Shown here: one piece after another, positions 1-6,232 of the stretch | How the letters are laid out: each line of letters starts with the position of its first letter | Numbering within the stretch: the first letter of the stretch is position 1 | Assembly (NCBI GenBank): GCA_030627335.1 | Contig: DAOUSH010000021.1 | Coordinates: 1-6,683 of the forward strand | Reading direction: 5' to 3' | DNA from: Dehalococcoidia bacterium | Lineage (GTDB): Bacteria; Chloroflexota; Dehalococcoidia; Dehalococcoidales; W693 | DNA length: 6,683 bases | Notes under the pieces: generated by a model | The model's database searches: none | Told to the model about the DNA's origin: nothing | What the model saw: the letters and a program-made list of their open reading frames with translations, nothing else | Position numbers and translations under genes: made by a program

Positions 1-752
1 AAGAACTCCGCATCTTCCAATCGGTGAAGGCTCAAATAGTCACCACCGAAGTCCAGAAGGAGAAACTAGAACAGCTGTACGGGCTTAGATCAAAGAATAT
101 TGCTATTATCCCTCCAGGGGTTGATAGTAATACATTTCGACCTCTCAGGCCTGAGGAAAGAAAGGTCGAAACTGGTCTTCCTAATAGGTATATACTCTGC
201 CTTGGCAGGATCGATTGCAATAAGGGCCATGACCTCTTGCTCAATGCTTTTAGTATCGTAAGAAGTTCAATCCCGGAGATTCATCTCATTGTTGGGGGCG
301 GATCACCTAAGCCGCAGCAGATAGAGCTAGAAGTGCTCTCTACGATGCAGAGAATCATAGACCAGAACAATTTGAGCAGCAGGGTGCATCTCGTTGGCTA
401 TGTCCCAGATGAGTTCCTTGTTGCGTACTTTCAGCAGGCGGAATTATTCGTACTTCCGTCAATTTTCGAGCCGTTCGGTATGACCGCTCTGGAGGCCATG
501 GCTTGTGGAAAACCAGTTATTGCCTCCAAACTCGGAGGGATTAGAGATGTCATCTCAACAGGAGAGAATGGCTTATTAATAGACCCCACCAACACAGATG
601 AATTTGCTGACGCTATCATTACGCTTTTGAAAGACCCAAAGTCAATTGAGAGTATGGGGCAGTGGGCACGCAATAATGTCCGTAAATACTTCAGTTGGGA
701 TGCCATTGCTAAGCAGCATATCGAATTTTACGATAAGTACGTAGCCATATAG
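1..752 (+). CDS. Glycosyltransferase family 4 (GT-B fold), C-terminal part, 5' end cut by window edge
   Basis: This is the catalytic, nucleotide-sugar-binding half of a retaining GT-B glycosyltransferase, which would transfer a sugar to an unknown acceptor. The reading frame is open from position 3, and the residues before the GTG at 24 (ELRIFQS) read like normal family sequence, so the gene starts outside the window and that GTG is internal. Counting from the GTG, the visible marks are PPGVDSNTF (30-38), the start of the second Rossmann domain with GRIDCNKG (61-68), the glycine-rich strand LIVGGG (88-93), and the GT4 signature EPFGMTALE with the E-x7-E pair at E149 and E157, followed by ACGKPVIAS and ENGLLIDP. 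The N-terminal acceptor-binding domain is not visible. Sequence style is somewhat like sucrose-phosphate-synthase-type GT4 enzymes, but the substrate cannot be assigned. G+C is clearly lower than in the genes to the right, with many AGA, ATA and TTA codons, suggesting a different origin. Confidence 0.9.
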   Translation, partial: ELRIFQSVKAQIVTTEVQKEKLEQLYGLRSKNIAIIPPGVDSNTFRPLRPEERKVETGLPNRYILCLGRIDCNKGHDLLLNAFSIVRSSIPEIHLIVGGGSPKPQQIELEVLSTMQRIIDQNNLSSRVHLVGYVPDEFLVAYFQQAELFVLPSIFEPFGMTALEAMACGKPVIASKLGGIRDVISTGENGLLIDPTNTDEFADAIITLLKDPKSIESMGQWARNNVRKYFSWDAIAKQHIEFYDKYVAI

Positions 753-794
753 CTAAGTTGGCTTCACTTAGAATTATCAGCCCCCGTTGGGGGT
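753..794. terminator. Two short hairpins after the glycosyltransferase stop; possible terminator region
   Basis: Immediately after the TAG stop, CTAAGT (753-758) and ACTTAG (766-771) form a perfect 6-bp stem with a 7-base loop. Eight bases later CCCCC-GTT-GGGGG (781-793) forms a GC-only stem with a three-base loop, extendable by one G-T pair. The region lies between converging transcription units (glycosyltransferase on plus, tRNA on minus), where a bidirectional terminator is expected. Neither strand has a clear run of Ts after the GC stem, so intrinsic termination is uncertain. The rest of the gap up to 876 shows no gene and no convincing signal. Confidence 0.3.
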
Positions 795-876
795 GGTGCG
801 AAGTTACCTGTACGAGATATCATCGATAGGAAACATAAGTCAAAGATATCAAGACCTATACCTCATTAACTATCAT

Positions 877-951
<75 letters not shown>

Positions 952-968
952 CCGTTATTGTATAGTTC

Positions 969-998
969 AGTATAGAGTTTGGCGGGGGGTGGTGTCAA
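969..998 (-). promoter_or_regulatory. Sigma-70-type promoter of the tRNA-fMet gene
   Basis: On the minus strand a perfect -35 box TTGACA (998-993) and a -10 box TATACT (974-969, five of six consensus bases) are separated by 18 bases that include a run of six Cs. Transcription would start near 962, about 11 bases before the mature tRNA 5' end at 951. The promoter lies in the 88-bp gap after rarA, so the tRNA need not depend on read-through from the upstream operon. Confidence 0.7.
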
Positions 999-1039
999 GG
1001 AGCTTTACAGGCCACCGGAATAGTAAAAGAGACGGCGGT

Positions 1040-2404
1040 CTACTCTTTATCCTTCTCCTGCTGCCAGCCTTTCAGCCGCTCCGAGACCTGTTTTTCGTAT
1101 CCCTGGTCGCCGGGGGTGTAAAAACGCTTACCCTGGAGAGAATCGGGCAGGTTCTGCTGTCTGACGAAGTGCCCCGGATAATCGTGGGCGTACTTGTAGT
1201 CCTTGCCATAGCCAATATCTTTCATCAGCGAGGTCACCGGGTTTCGCAGGTGCAACGGGACCGATTCGCTGGGACCCTGCTTAAGCTGCTGCTGGATTTT
1301 GGTGTAGGCTTGATACAGGGAATTGCTCTTGGGTGCTGTCGCCAGATAGACGGCTGCTTCAGCCAGAGCCAGGTTACCCTCGGGCATACCGATAAAGTGG
1401 ATAGCCTGCTGCGCCGCCATAGCTACCACCAGCGCCTGTGGGTCAGCCATGCCGACATCCTCGGAGGCGAAGCGCACCAGGCGGCGGGCGATGTAGAGCG
1501 GGTCTTCGCCGGCTTCCAGCATCCGCGCCAGCCAGTAGAGGGATGCGTCCGGGTCGGAGCCGCGCATTGACTTGTGCAGTGCCGAGATGGTATCGAAGTG
1601 TTGTTCGCCACCTTTATCGTAGGCTAAAGCCCGCTGTTGAATGGTGTCTTCGATGACAGCCAGAGAGATATGACGCTTGTCACTGGCGTCCGCTGGCGTC
1701 GTCAGGGCGGACATTTCCAGTATATTGAGGGCTGATCTGGCGTCGTTATTAGACATAGCAATCAGGTGTTCCAGGGCATCGTCGGCCATCTCTACCTTCA
1801 AAGCACCCAGGCCACGTAGGCTGTCCTTCATAGCGCGAAAGATAATAATCCGGATTTCTTCGCCGGTCAGCGGCTTGAGGGTGAACACCTGACAGCGGGA
1901 AAGCAGGGGCGAGATGACCTCGAAGGAGGGGTTTTCGGTGGTCGCCCCGATAAGGGTTATGGTGCCGTCCTCGACGAAGGGCAGGATGGCATCCTGCTGC
2001 GACTTGTTGAAGCGGTGAATCTCGTCAATAAAGAGAATGGTTCGCTGGCGGTTCAGCTTGCGCCGCTCCTTGGCCTCCTCGATTATCCGCCGCAGGTCGG
2101 CGACACCGGCACTGACGGCGGAAACCGGGCTGAAGTGGGAATCGGTGGTGCTGGCGATGATGTAAGCCAGGGTGGTCTTGCCGCTGCCCGGCGGTCCCCA
2201 GAGGACTATTGACGGCAGTTTATTGGATTCGATGGCTCTCCTGAGGACACGACCCTTGCCGACTATATGCTCCTGCCCGACGAACTCGTCGAAGCTGGCG
2301 GGCCTCATCCGCGCTGCCAGCGGTGCTTCTTTCAGTTTGTCTTTTTCGAACTGTTGCTCGAACATGTCCATAGCGTTATCACCGTAGTTGCTGTTTGATG
2401 ACAT
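1040..2404 (-). CDS. rarA: Replication-associated recombination protein RarA (MgsA), AAA+ ATPase
   Basis: RarA is the bacterial relative of eukaryotic WRNIP1/Mgs1. It is a cytoplasmic clamp-loader-like AAA+ ATPase acting on single-stranded DNA gaps and stalled replication forks. The 454-residue length is normal for the family. Visible parts are the N-terminal segment [19 protein letters not shown] (29-47), Walker [10 protein letters not shown] (70-78), Walker B FIDEIH (125-130), sensor 1 GATTENPS (153-160), the arginine-finger region LLSRC with R170, sensor 2 ARSALN (222-227), and the C-terminal tetramerisation-domain motifs [17 protein letters not shown] (280-296) and [11 protein letters not shown] (312-322). 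The chosen ATG at 2404 overlaps the previous gene by 26 bases. An alternative ATG at 2371 (Met12) matches the usual family beginning M-D-x-F and has GGTGAT six bases upstream, so the true start may be there. It is the last gene of a likely three-gene operon with the antiporter and the small membrane protein. Confidence 0.95.
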   Translation of the reverse strand: MSSNSNYGDNAMDMFEQQFEKDKLKEAPLAARMRPASFDEFVGQEHIVGKGRVLRRAIESNKLPSIVLWGPPGSGKTTLAYIIASTTDSHFSPVSAVSAGVADLRRIIEEAKERRKLNRQRTILFIDEIHRFNKSQQDAILPFVEDGTITLIGATTENPSFEVISPLLSRCQVFTLKPLTGEEIRIIIFRAMKDSLRGLGALKVEMADDALEHLIAMSNNDARSALNILEMSALTTPADASDKRHISLAVIEDTIQQRALAYDKGGEQHFDTISALHKSMRGSDPDASLYWLARMLEAGEDPLYIARRLVRFASEDVGMADPQALVVAMAAQQAIHFIGMPEGNLALAEAAVYLATAPKSNSLYQAYTKIQQQLKQGPSESVPLHLRNPVTSLMKDIGYGKDYKYAHDYPGHFVRQQNLPDSLQGKRFYTPGDQGYEKQVSERLKGWQQEKDKE

Positions 2405-2888
2405 TGATCACTTCTTCCGGGTGCGCCGTGGAGAAGATGAACCTCTTGTATTTATGCTCTTTAAGCTCCAGAACCACCCTCTTGTAGCCGACACTGGTAT
2501 AAGCCAAAAGCCAGCCTTCTTTAGTTTTCGTTACCCGCACTCCCCAGCCACCGTATTTGAAGCTGCTCTTTTCGTCAGCATATACGTCCTCCACATTGCT
2601 GAACGGAACCTCAAACTTTATAAAACCGAAGGAAGCTCCCACTGCATCCGTGGTTATGCCCAGCCTGAGTTTAGTTAAACTAAAGAGGAAGGCGGCGACG
2701 ACGAACATAATTGCTGCCATAATCAAGAAGAACACGGACGGTAACTCATCGTCGATGCCGAGGTTGCCCGTTATCTGCATCGCATACACTATCAGAAAGA
2801 CGAGCCCCAGTCCTCCCTCGACAAATATAATGTACTTGACGATGTTGAACGGGATAACCTCGCGGTAAATCTCGTCATAATATTTCAT
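2379..2888 (-). CDS. Small membrane protein with two N-terminal helices and a PH-like cytoplasmic part, function unknown
   Basis: I do not recognise a named gene. The 169-residue product has two hydrophobic segments (about 14-39 and 50-72) joined by a short acidic loop (GIDDELP). A soluble beta-rich stretch of about 95 residues follows, with the pattern F-x-V-P-F-S-N-V (92-99), YGGWGVRVTK (112-121), a GYKRVVLEL strand (134-142) and a final helix after HPEEV (156-160). That order of strands, a GGWG-x-R turn and a closing helix resembles small bacterial membrane-bound PH-like proteins; this is inferred from sequence style. The start codon overlaps the antiporter stop as ATGA, and AAGGA at 2902-2898 lies nine bases upstream, so translation is probably coupled to the antiporter. 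A role as an accessory or regulatory subunit of the antiporter is possible but unproven. The 3' end overlaps the annotated rarA start by 26 bases. Confidence 0.85.
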   Translation of the reverse strand: MKYYDEIYREVIPFNIVKYIIFVEGGLGLVFLIVYAMQITGNLGIDDELPSVFFLIMAAIMFVVAAFLFSLTKLRLGITTDAVGASFGFIKFEVPFSNVEDVYADEKSSFKYGGWGVRVTKTKEGWLLAYTSVGYKRVVLELKEHKYKRFIFSTAHPEEVINVIKQQLR

Positions 2889-4693
2889 TCAGATTTGTCC
2901 TTATTTTTCTTCGGCTTGATGATACTAATCAGTTTTTGCTCCGGCTTCGGTTTGGGCGGATTTTCTGCCGTAAACACCGTCATTTTACCACTCTGGTCAA
3001 TCAAAAACAGGGGCAGAGCCGATTCGCCGTAGTATTCCTTAAAAGCATCATAGCCGAACTCCTCTGTTAGCTCCGTCGTTTTGATGGTTGCCTCGGAGGC
3101 GAACTGACTGGCAAGGTAGTTATAGGTTGCATCGGGAGCAAACAATAGCCGCCCCCGCAGGTGCTGTGAGACTGCCTTTCTTTCTTGCTCCTCACCCCCC
3201 GCCGGTAGCTGGTAGACTGCGGAGCGCCCTAAATCGTTGGCTAATTGCAAGGTAGCCAACGAATTGAATTCATTGTCTGAGGTCAGCGCCATCAGGCAGC
3301 CGATGCCACTCAGCTCTATCTTGTCCAAGGCGTATTGTGAGAGGATATTGCCGTAGAAGGTCGACACCCCGGCCATGCGGGCGGCGGATATGTTAGCCCA
3401 GTTGGTATCGATCATCAGCACCTTGAAGCCTTCTTTATGGAGGGCGGCGGCTATCGCTCTCGCCCAACTGTGCCCGCCGACTATCAGCACCCCCTGCGGG
3501 TCGGGCTCGGCTACCTTCAGCCAGCGAGCCAGCGGTGCCGCCGATAAGCCGTAGATGGTTACTGTGCCGGCGATGACAACAAAGGTCAGCGGCACCAGCA
3601 GTTCTGCCTGGGTGTAGCCGGCTTCCGTCAGACGCAGGGCGAAAACGGAGGCTACGGCAGCGGCGACGATGCCGCGTGGTGCCAGCCAGGATATAAACAG
3701 GCGCTCCCTCAACTTTAACTTAGACCCCAGCGCCGATAGTGCTACCGCTGCCGGCCGTGCTACCAGCATCAGTATTGCCAGCAGGGCGATGCTGCCGGCG
3801 CCTATCTTTGCCAGCTCGCTGATTTGCAATTGTGCCGTCAGCAGGATAAACAGCCCGGATATTAAAAGCACCCGCAGGTTTTCCTTGAACTCGATGATGT
3901 GTCGCACATTGACGCTCTTCTGGTTAGCCAGTGCTATACCCATTACAGTAACCGAGAGCAGGCCGGAGTCTGTCTGGAGGTAGTTTGAGGCGGTGAAAGC
4001 GGCTATTACCAGTGCCAGGGAGACTACGCTGTGTAGGAAGTCCGGTATCCAGTAACGCTTCAGCAATTGCACCAGAATTACTGCCCCCAGCACACCGATA
4101 GCGCCGCCGAATAGCAGGGTCTTGACAAGGCTGAGCGCGATGGCTGAAGCCGCTTCCTGTCCTCCCCCGGCAACGATTGCCTGGAATACCAGCACTGCCA
4201 GCATGGCACCCACCGGGTCTATAACAATCCCTTCCCACTTCAGCACCGCACCCACCTGTCCGGCAGGACGCAGATGCCTGAGCAGCGGCAGGATAACGGT
4301 GGGACCGGTAACCACTAGGATAGCTCCCAGCAATATCGCCAGTTCTAAATCCAGGTCCAGGATGAAATAGGCGGCAGCGGAACCTATCAGCCAGGTGGCC
4401 AGAACGCCGATGGTTATCAGCTTAAGCACTACGCCGCCGGTTTCTTTAAGCTCGGCGAATCTGAGGTTTAAGCCGCCCTCGAACAGGATAATGGCTACCG
4501 ATAGCGATACAACCGGTAGTAGCAGGTCGCCGAAAAGTCCGTCAGGGTTGAGGAAGCCGGTTCCCGGCCCGGCGATGAAGCCGAAGATGAGCAGCAGCAG
4601 GATGGACGGCAGGCGCAGACGCCATGCCAGCCACGAGGCAGCGATACCCAGTACGATTATGCAAGCCAGTCCCAGTAATACATTCTCATCCAT
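2885..4693 (-). CDS. CPA1-type cation/proton antiporter with C-terminal RCK/TrkA-N domain
   Basis: This inner-membrane monovalent cation/proton exchanger (Na+ or K+ for H+) would serve pH and ion homeostasis. Residues 1 to about 390 are almost all hydrophobic helices and carry the family marks FEGGLNL (71-77), TGPTV in the unwound helix (129-133) and WEGIVIDP (153-160), with Asp159 as the likely ion-binding acid. A later conserved stretch is SWLAPRGIVAAAVASVFAL. From about 401 a Rossmann-like RCK-N domain begins with GVLIVGGHSWARAIA and an acidic residue after strand 2 (VLMIDT, D429). A region to about 570 follows, then a lysine- and proline-rich tail. The RCK domain suggests gating by a nucleotide or similar ligand. 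The 602-residue length is normal for this fused type. The ATG at 4693 is the only reasonable start because an in-frame TAA lies 12 bases upstream, yet it lacks a good Shine-Dalgarno at normal distance. It leads the operon with the small membrane protein and rarA. The ion preferred cannot be told from sequence. Confidence 0.93.
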   Translation of the reverse strand: MDENVLLGLACIIVLGIAASWLAWRLRLPSILLLLIFGFIAGPGTGFLNPDGLFGDLLLPVVSLSVAIILFEGGLNLRFAELKETGGVVLKLITIGVLATWLIGSAAAYFILDLDLELAILLGAILVVTGPTVILPLLRHLRPAGQVGAVLKWEGIVIDPVGAMLAVLVFQAIVAGGGQEAASAIALSLVKTLLFGGAIGVLGAVILVQLLKRYWIPDFLHSVVSLALVIAAFTASNYLQTDSGLLSVTVMGIALANQKSVNVRHIIEFKENLRVLLISGLFILLTAQLQISELAKIGAGSIALLAILMLVARPAAVALSALGSKLKLRERLFISWLAPRGIVAAAVASVFALRLTEAGYTQAELLVPLTFVVIAGTVTIYGLSAAPLARWLKVAEPDPQGVLIVGGHSWARAIAAALHKEGFKVLMIDTNWANISAARMAGVSTFYGNILSQYALDKIELSGIGCLMALTSDNEFNSLATLQLANDLGRSAVYQLPAGGEEQERKAVSQHLRGRLLFAPDATYNYLASQFASEATIKTTELTEEFGYDAFKEYYGESALPLFLIDQSGKMTVFTAENPPKPKPEQKLISIIKPKKNKDKSE

Positions 4694-4715
4694 AGTGATT
4701 AGGCTTTATATGCAT
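4686..4715 (-). other. Possible nine-codon leader ORF overlapping the antiporter start
   Basis: On the minus strand an ATG at 4715 opens a nine-codon frame (MHIKPNHYG) that stops with TGA at 4688-4686, a few bases past the antiporter ATG at 4693 and in another frame. AAGGA sits just before its ATG, too close (about two bases) for ideal initiation. Because the antiporter itself has no well-placed Shine-Dalgarno, termination and reinitiation from this mini-ORF is conceivable. It is short enough to occur by chance. Confidence 0.2.
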
Positions 4716-4745
4716 TTCCTTAAAGGGCGGTGGGTGGGTATAGAT

Positions 4746-4773
4746 ACTATAAAAGAGATATTGTTCATTTCAA
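4746..4773 (-). promoter_or_regulatory. Sigma-70-type promoter for the antiporter-membrane protein-rarA operon
   Basis: TTGAAA (4773-4768, five of six -35 consensus bases) and TATAGT (4751-4746, five of six -10 consensus bases) are separated by 16 bases of AT-rich sequence on the minus strand. The predicted start is near 4739, giving a leader of roughly 46 bases before the antiporter ATG at 4693. It lies within a 208-bp AT-rich gap after the Memo-AMMECR1 gene, consistent with a separate transcription unit. No operator repeat is evident around it. Confidence 0.6.
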
Positions 4774-4775
4774 CC

Positions 4776-4805
4776 TCACTTATACCTCTTCACCTCAAAG
4801 AGCTT
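4776..4805 (-). pseudogene. Orphan copy of the AMMECR1 gene's last codons (gene-end remnant)
   Basis: In the gap after the Memo-AMMECR1 gene, the minus strand reads KLFEVKRYK followed by TGA. The real gene ends CFEVKRYK followed by TAA. At the DNA level, 4778-4799 and 4904-4925 match at 20 of 22 bases, and both differences (C/T and A/G) fall at third codon positions. The two copies lie exactly 126 bases apart, so they are in the same frame, but stops interrupt the frame between them. This looks like a relic of an older gene end left by duplication or recombination. Similarity fades quickly upstream, so only about ten codons survive. Confidence 0.6.
4778..4799. repeat. Direct repeat, copy 1 (intergenic)
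   Basis: This 22-base unit matches 4904-4925 at 20 positions and is in the same orientation. It lies just upstream of the antiporter promoter and forms the core of the gene-end remnant described separately. Confidence 0.8.
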
Positions 4806-4818
4806 AACATAACACTAA

Positions 4819-4852
4819 AAACGAATCAAAGCTAATCAGCTACGAATCGTTT
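4819..4852 (-). terminator. Weak intrinsic terminator candidate after the Memo-AMMECR1 gene
   Basis: On the minus strand AAACGA (4852-4847) pairs with TCGTTT (4824-4819). Inside it, after a symmetric internal loop, AGCT pairs with AGCT around a GATT loop, and the 3' arm runs into a stretch of five Ts (4821-4817). The position, about 50 bases after the stop at 4902, suits a terminator for the Memo operon, but the stem is AT-rich and interrupted, so efficiency would be modest. Confidence 0.3.
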
Positions 4853-4901
4853 CTCCAAATTTTAATTATGCGTAATTTTGTCTTTTTCAATTTCCCTTTG
4901 T

Positions 4902-6218
4902 TTACTTATATCTCTTCACCTCGAAACAGTAGAGCTCTATCGGTTCGTCGGGGTAAATGCCCGCCTTCTGGCGGCAGATGTCAATCTGCCGATCGACAGT
5001 ATCCACCCCATCCAGATCGGGCAGCAGCAGTCCCTTCCTGTAGTCGCACTCTACAATAATCCCATATTTCTTTGGGTTCAGTCTGCCTTTATCTTTTACG
5101 GACCTGGGCTTAGTCAGCACATCCACACTGTATTCCAGGTCTTTAAGCTCGTTAGCGGTAACCGGGGGGAAGCGGGGGTCTCTGGTAGCCGAGCTGATGG
5201 CATTGACAATGATTTCCAGGGCGACGTTTTCCTGGGTCGGCTCGAAAGTGCCGATGCAACCCCTCAGCTGGCCGAGCTTGTGTAGTGAGACAAAGATTCC
5301 AGCCTGCTTTTTCATCTCGGGAGTGAGCTTATCCGGCGGCGGGATGATACTGCCTTCTTTAATATAGGTCTCCACCGCTTCCTTTGCCAGCCTGACCAGG
5401 GGCGACATATCGTGACATTTTATTATTATCCCGGCGTAGCCGACTACGCTGGAGTAGTCGCCGGTGGTATCGCCGCTGGTCTGGTATTTCACCAGTTCTG
5501 CCCTGCCTGCCCCCAGCTCCTTGGCTGCCGTGATGAGGCTGACCGCCGGGGCATAGCCGCACATTGTTATATTAAACTCTTCTATCCGCCTTAACAGCTC
5601 GTCTTCGTCCAGGTTCAGTATCGCCTCGATGGCGTAGTCGTCCTTTCTCCGGGCGGATTCCTGCGGCTCGTAATGGGTCATATCGCTGGAGGCTATGATG
5701 ACGACCTCTCGCCTTAAGTCCTTGACTGTAATGGCTATTTCCCTGCCGATTTCTTTATAGATGGCGCCTGAAGCGTGGGAGAGCACGATGGGTATCAGCC
5801 TGAAGTTGCTGTTAAAATACTGCAGAAATGGTAGCTGGACTTCAATAGAATGCTCAAACCGGTGAGCGTTATAGTCTTCCTCCAGGTATTTTGACGAAGC
5901 CAGAAGCCGCTTGCCCAGCTCCGAGTCTATCTTCACGTCCCCCAGGGGCGTCCGCCAGACCCCTTCGGTCATAATGCTGAAGGGCTTGCCCAGCCCGGTA
6001 TGGTTGGACCCCATTATGATAAAGGTGCCCCTGGCTTTGACTCGGGAGATGGCAGCCCCGGCGACCGAGCCGGAGTAGATGTACCCGGCATGGGGCGACA
6101 CCAGCCCGATTATCTCTTCCTTGACTGCCTTTTCATCGACCATGCCGGATATCATTTTTTTAAGCTGTACCGGTGAACCGGGGTAAAACTGTCCTGCCAC
6201 AACCGCTTCTCTAATCAT
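4902..6218 (-). CDS. amrB: Fused Memo-AMMECR1 protein (AmmeMemoRadiSam system proteins B and A in one chain)
   Basis: This 438-residue protein joins two conserved families usually encoded separately. Residues 1 to about 268 are a Memo domain, whose fold resembles class III extradiol dioxygenases. It shows AGQFYPG (8-14), [10 protein letters not shown] with H43, GSNHTG with H73, SSDMTHYEP with H182, and MCGYAP with C220. H43, H73 and C220 match the metal-site triad His-His-Cys of human MEMO1. Residues about 272-438 are an AMMECR1 domain with its hallmark LRGCIGT (318-324), the [10 protein letters not shown] stretch and [13 protein letters not shown]. The molecular activity of both families is not settled; conserved clustering with a radical SAM enzyme suggests a shared redox or protein-modification role in the cytoplasm. 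I prefer the ATG at 6218 to the GTG at 6227, because the GTG lies inside the Shine-Dalgarno. The gene follows the radical SAM gene with a 12-bp gap and is probably translationally coupled to it. Confidence 0.93.
   Translation of the reverse strand: MIREAVVAGQFYPGSPVQLKKMISGMVDEKAVKEEIIGLVSPHAGYIYSGSVAGAAISRVKARGTFIIMGSNHTGLGKPFSIMTEGVWRTPLGDVKIDSELGKRLLASSKYLEEDYNAHRFEHSIEVQLPFLQYFNSNFRLIPIVLSHASGAIYKEIGREIAITVKDLRREVVIIASSDMTHYEPQESARRKDDYAIEAILNLDEDELLRRIEEFNITMCGYAPAVSLITAAKELGAGRAELVKYQTSGDTTGDYSSVVGYAGIIIKCHDMSPLVRLAKEAVETYIKEGSIIPPPDKLTPEMKKQAGIFVSLHKLGQLRGCIGTFEPTQENVALEIIVNAISSATRDPRFPPVTANELKDLEYSVDVLTKPRSVKDKGRLNPKKYGIIVECDYRKGLLLPDLDGVDTVDRQIDICRQKAGIYPDEPIELYCFEVKRYK
4904..4925. 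repeat. Direct repeat, copy 2 (end of the Memo-AMMECR1 gene)
   Basis: This copy encodes the last seven residues (FEVKRYK) of the AMMECR1 domain and reaches into the TAA stop. The matching intergenic copy is 126 bases to the left at 4778-4799. Confidence 0.8.
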
Positions 6219-6221
6219 AAA

Positions 6222-6232
6222 GACCACCCCCT
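6222..6232 (-). promoter_or_regulatory. Strong Shine-Dalgarno overlapping the upstream stop codon
   Basis: AGGGGGTGGTC matches the anti-SD complement AGGAGGTGATC at 9 of 11 positions. Its first two bases belong to the TAG stop of the radical SAM gene, and the G-rich core ends eight bases before the ATG at 6218. This placement fixes the Memo-AMMECR1 start at 6218 and argues against the GTG at 6227. Confidence 0.65.

Noticed and set aside
24..26. GTG as the true start of the glycosyltransferase
   Set aside because: The frame is open to the window edge with plausible coding before it, and the N-terminal acceptor domain expected of GT4 enzymes would be missing.
820..876. Attachment-site-like repeats next to the tRNA 3' end
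   Set aside because: Short overlapping palindromes such as GATATC and ATCGAT are present, but no copy of the tRNA 3' end or clear recombinase core repeat is found inside the window.
981..992. G-rich stretch GGCGGGGGGTGG in the tRNA promoter spacer as a G-quadruplex
   Set aside because: It has only one long G run with short flanking pairs and is better explained as promoter spacer sequence.
1010..1040. A terminator hairpin after rarA
   Set aside because: CCGCC and GGTGG can pair with one G-T wobble, but the loop is about 17 bases and no T run follows, so I do not call it.
4395..4835. A 146-codon plus-strand frame running from the antiporter into the intergenic gap
   Set aside because: Most of it is antisense to the antiporter N-terminus and it is Ser/Pro-rich low-information sequence, typical of a shadow frame.
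4878..5285. A 135-codon plus-strand frame opposite the AMMECR1 domain
   Set aside because: It is antisense to a clearly conserved domain and has no family-like sequence or ribosome binding site that I can see.
6225..6227. GTG as the start of the Memo-AMMECR1 gene
   Set aside because: It lies inside the best Shine-Dalgarno match, and the ATG nine bases further on is correctly spaced and gives the usual Memo beginning.
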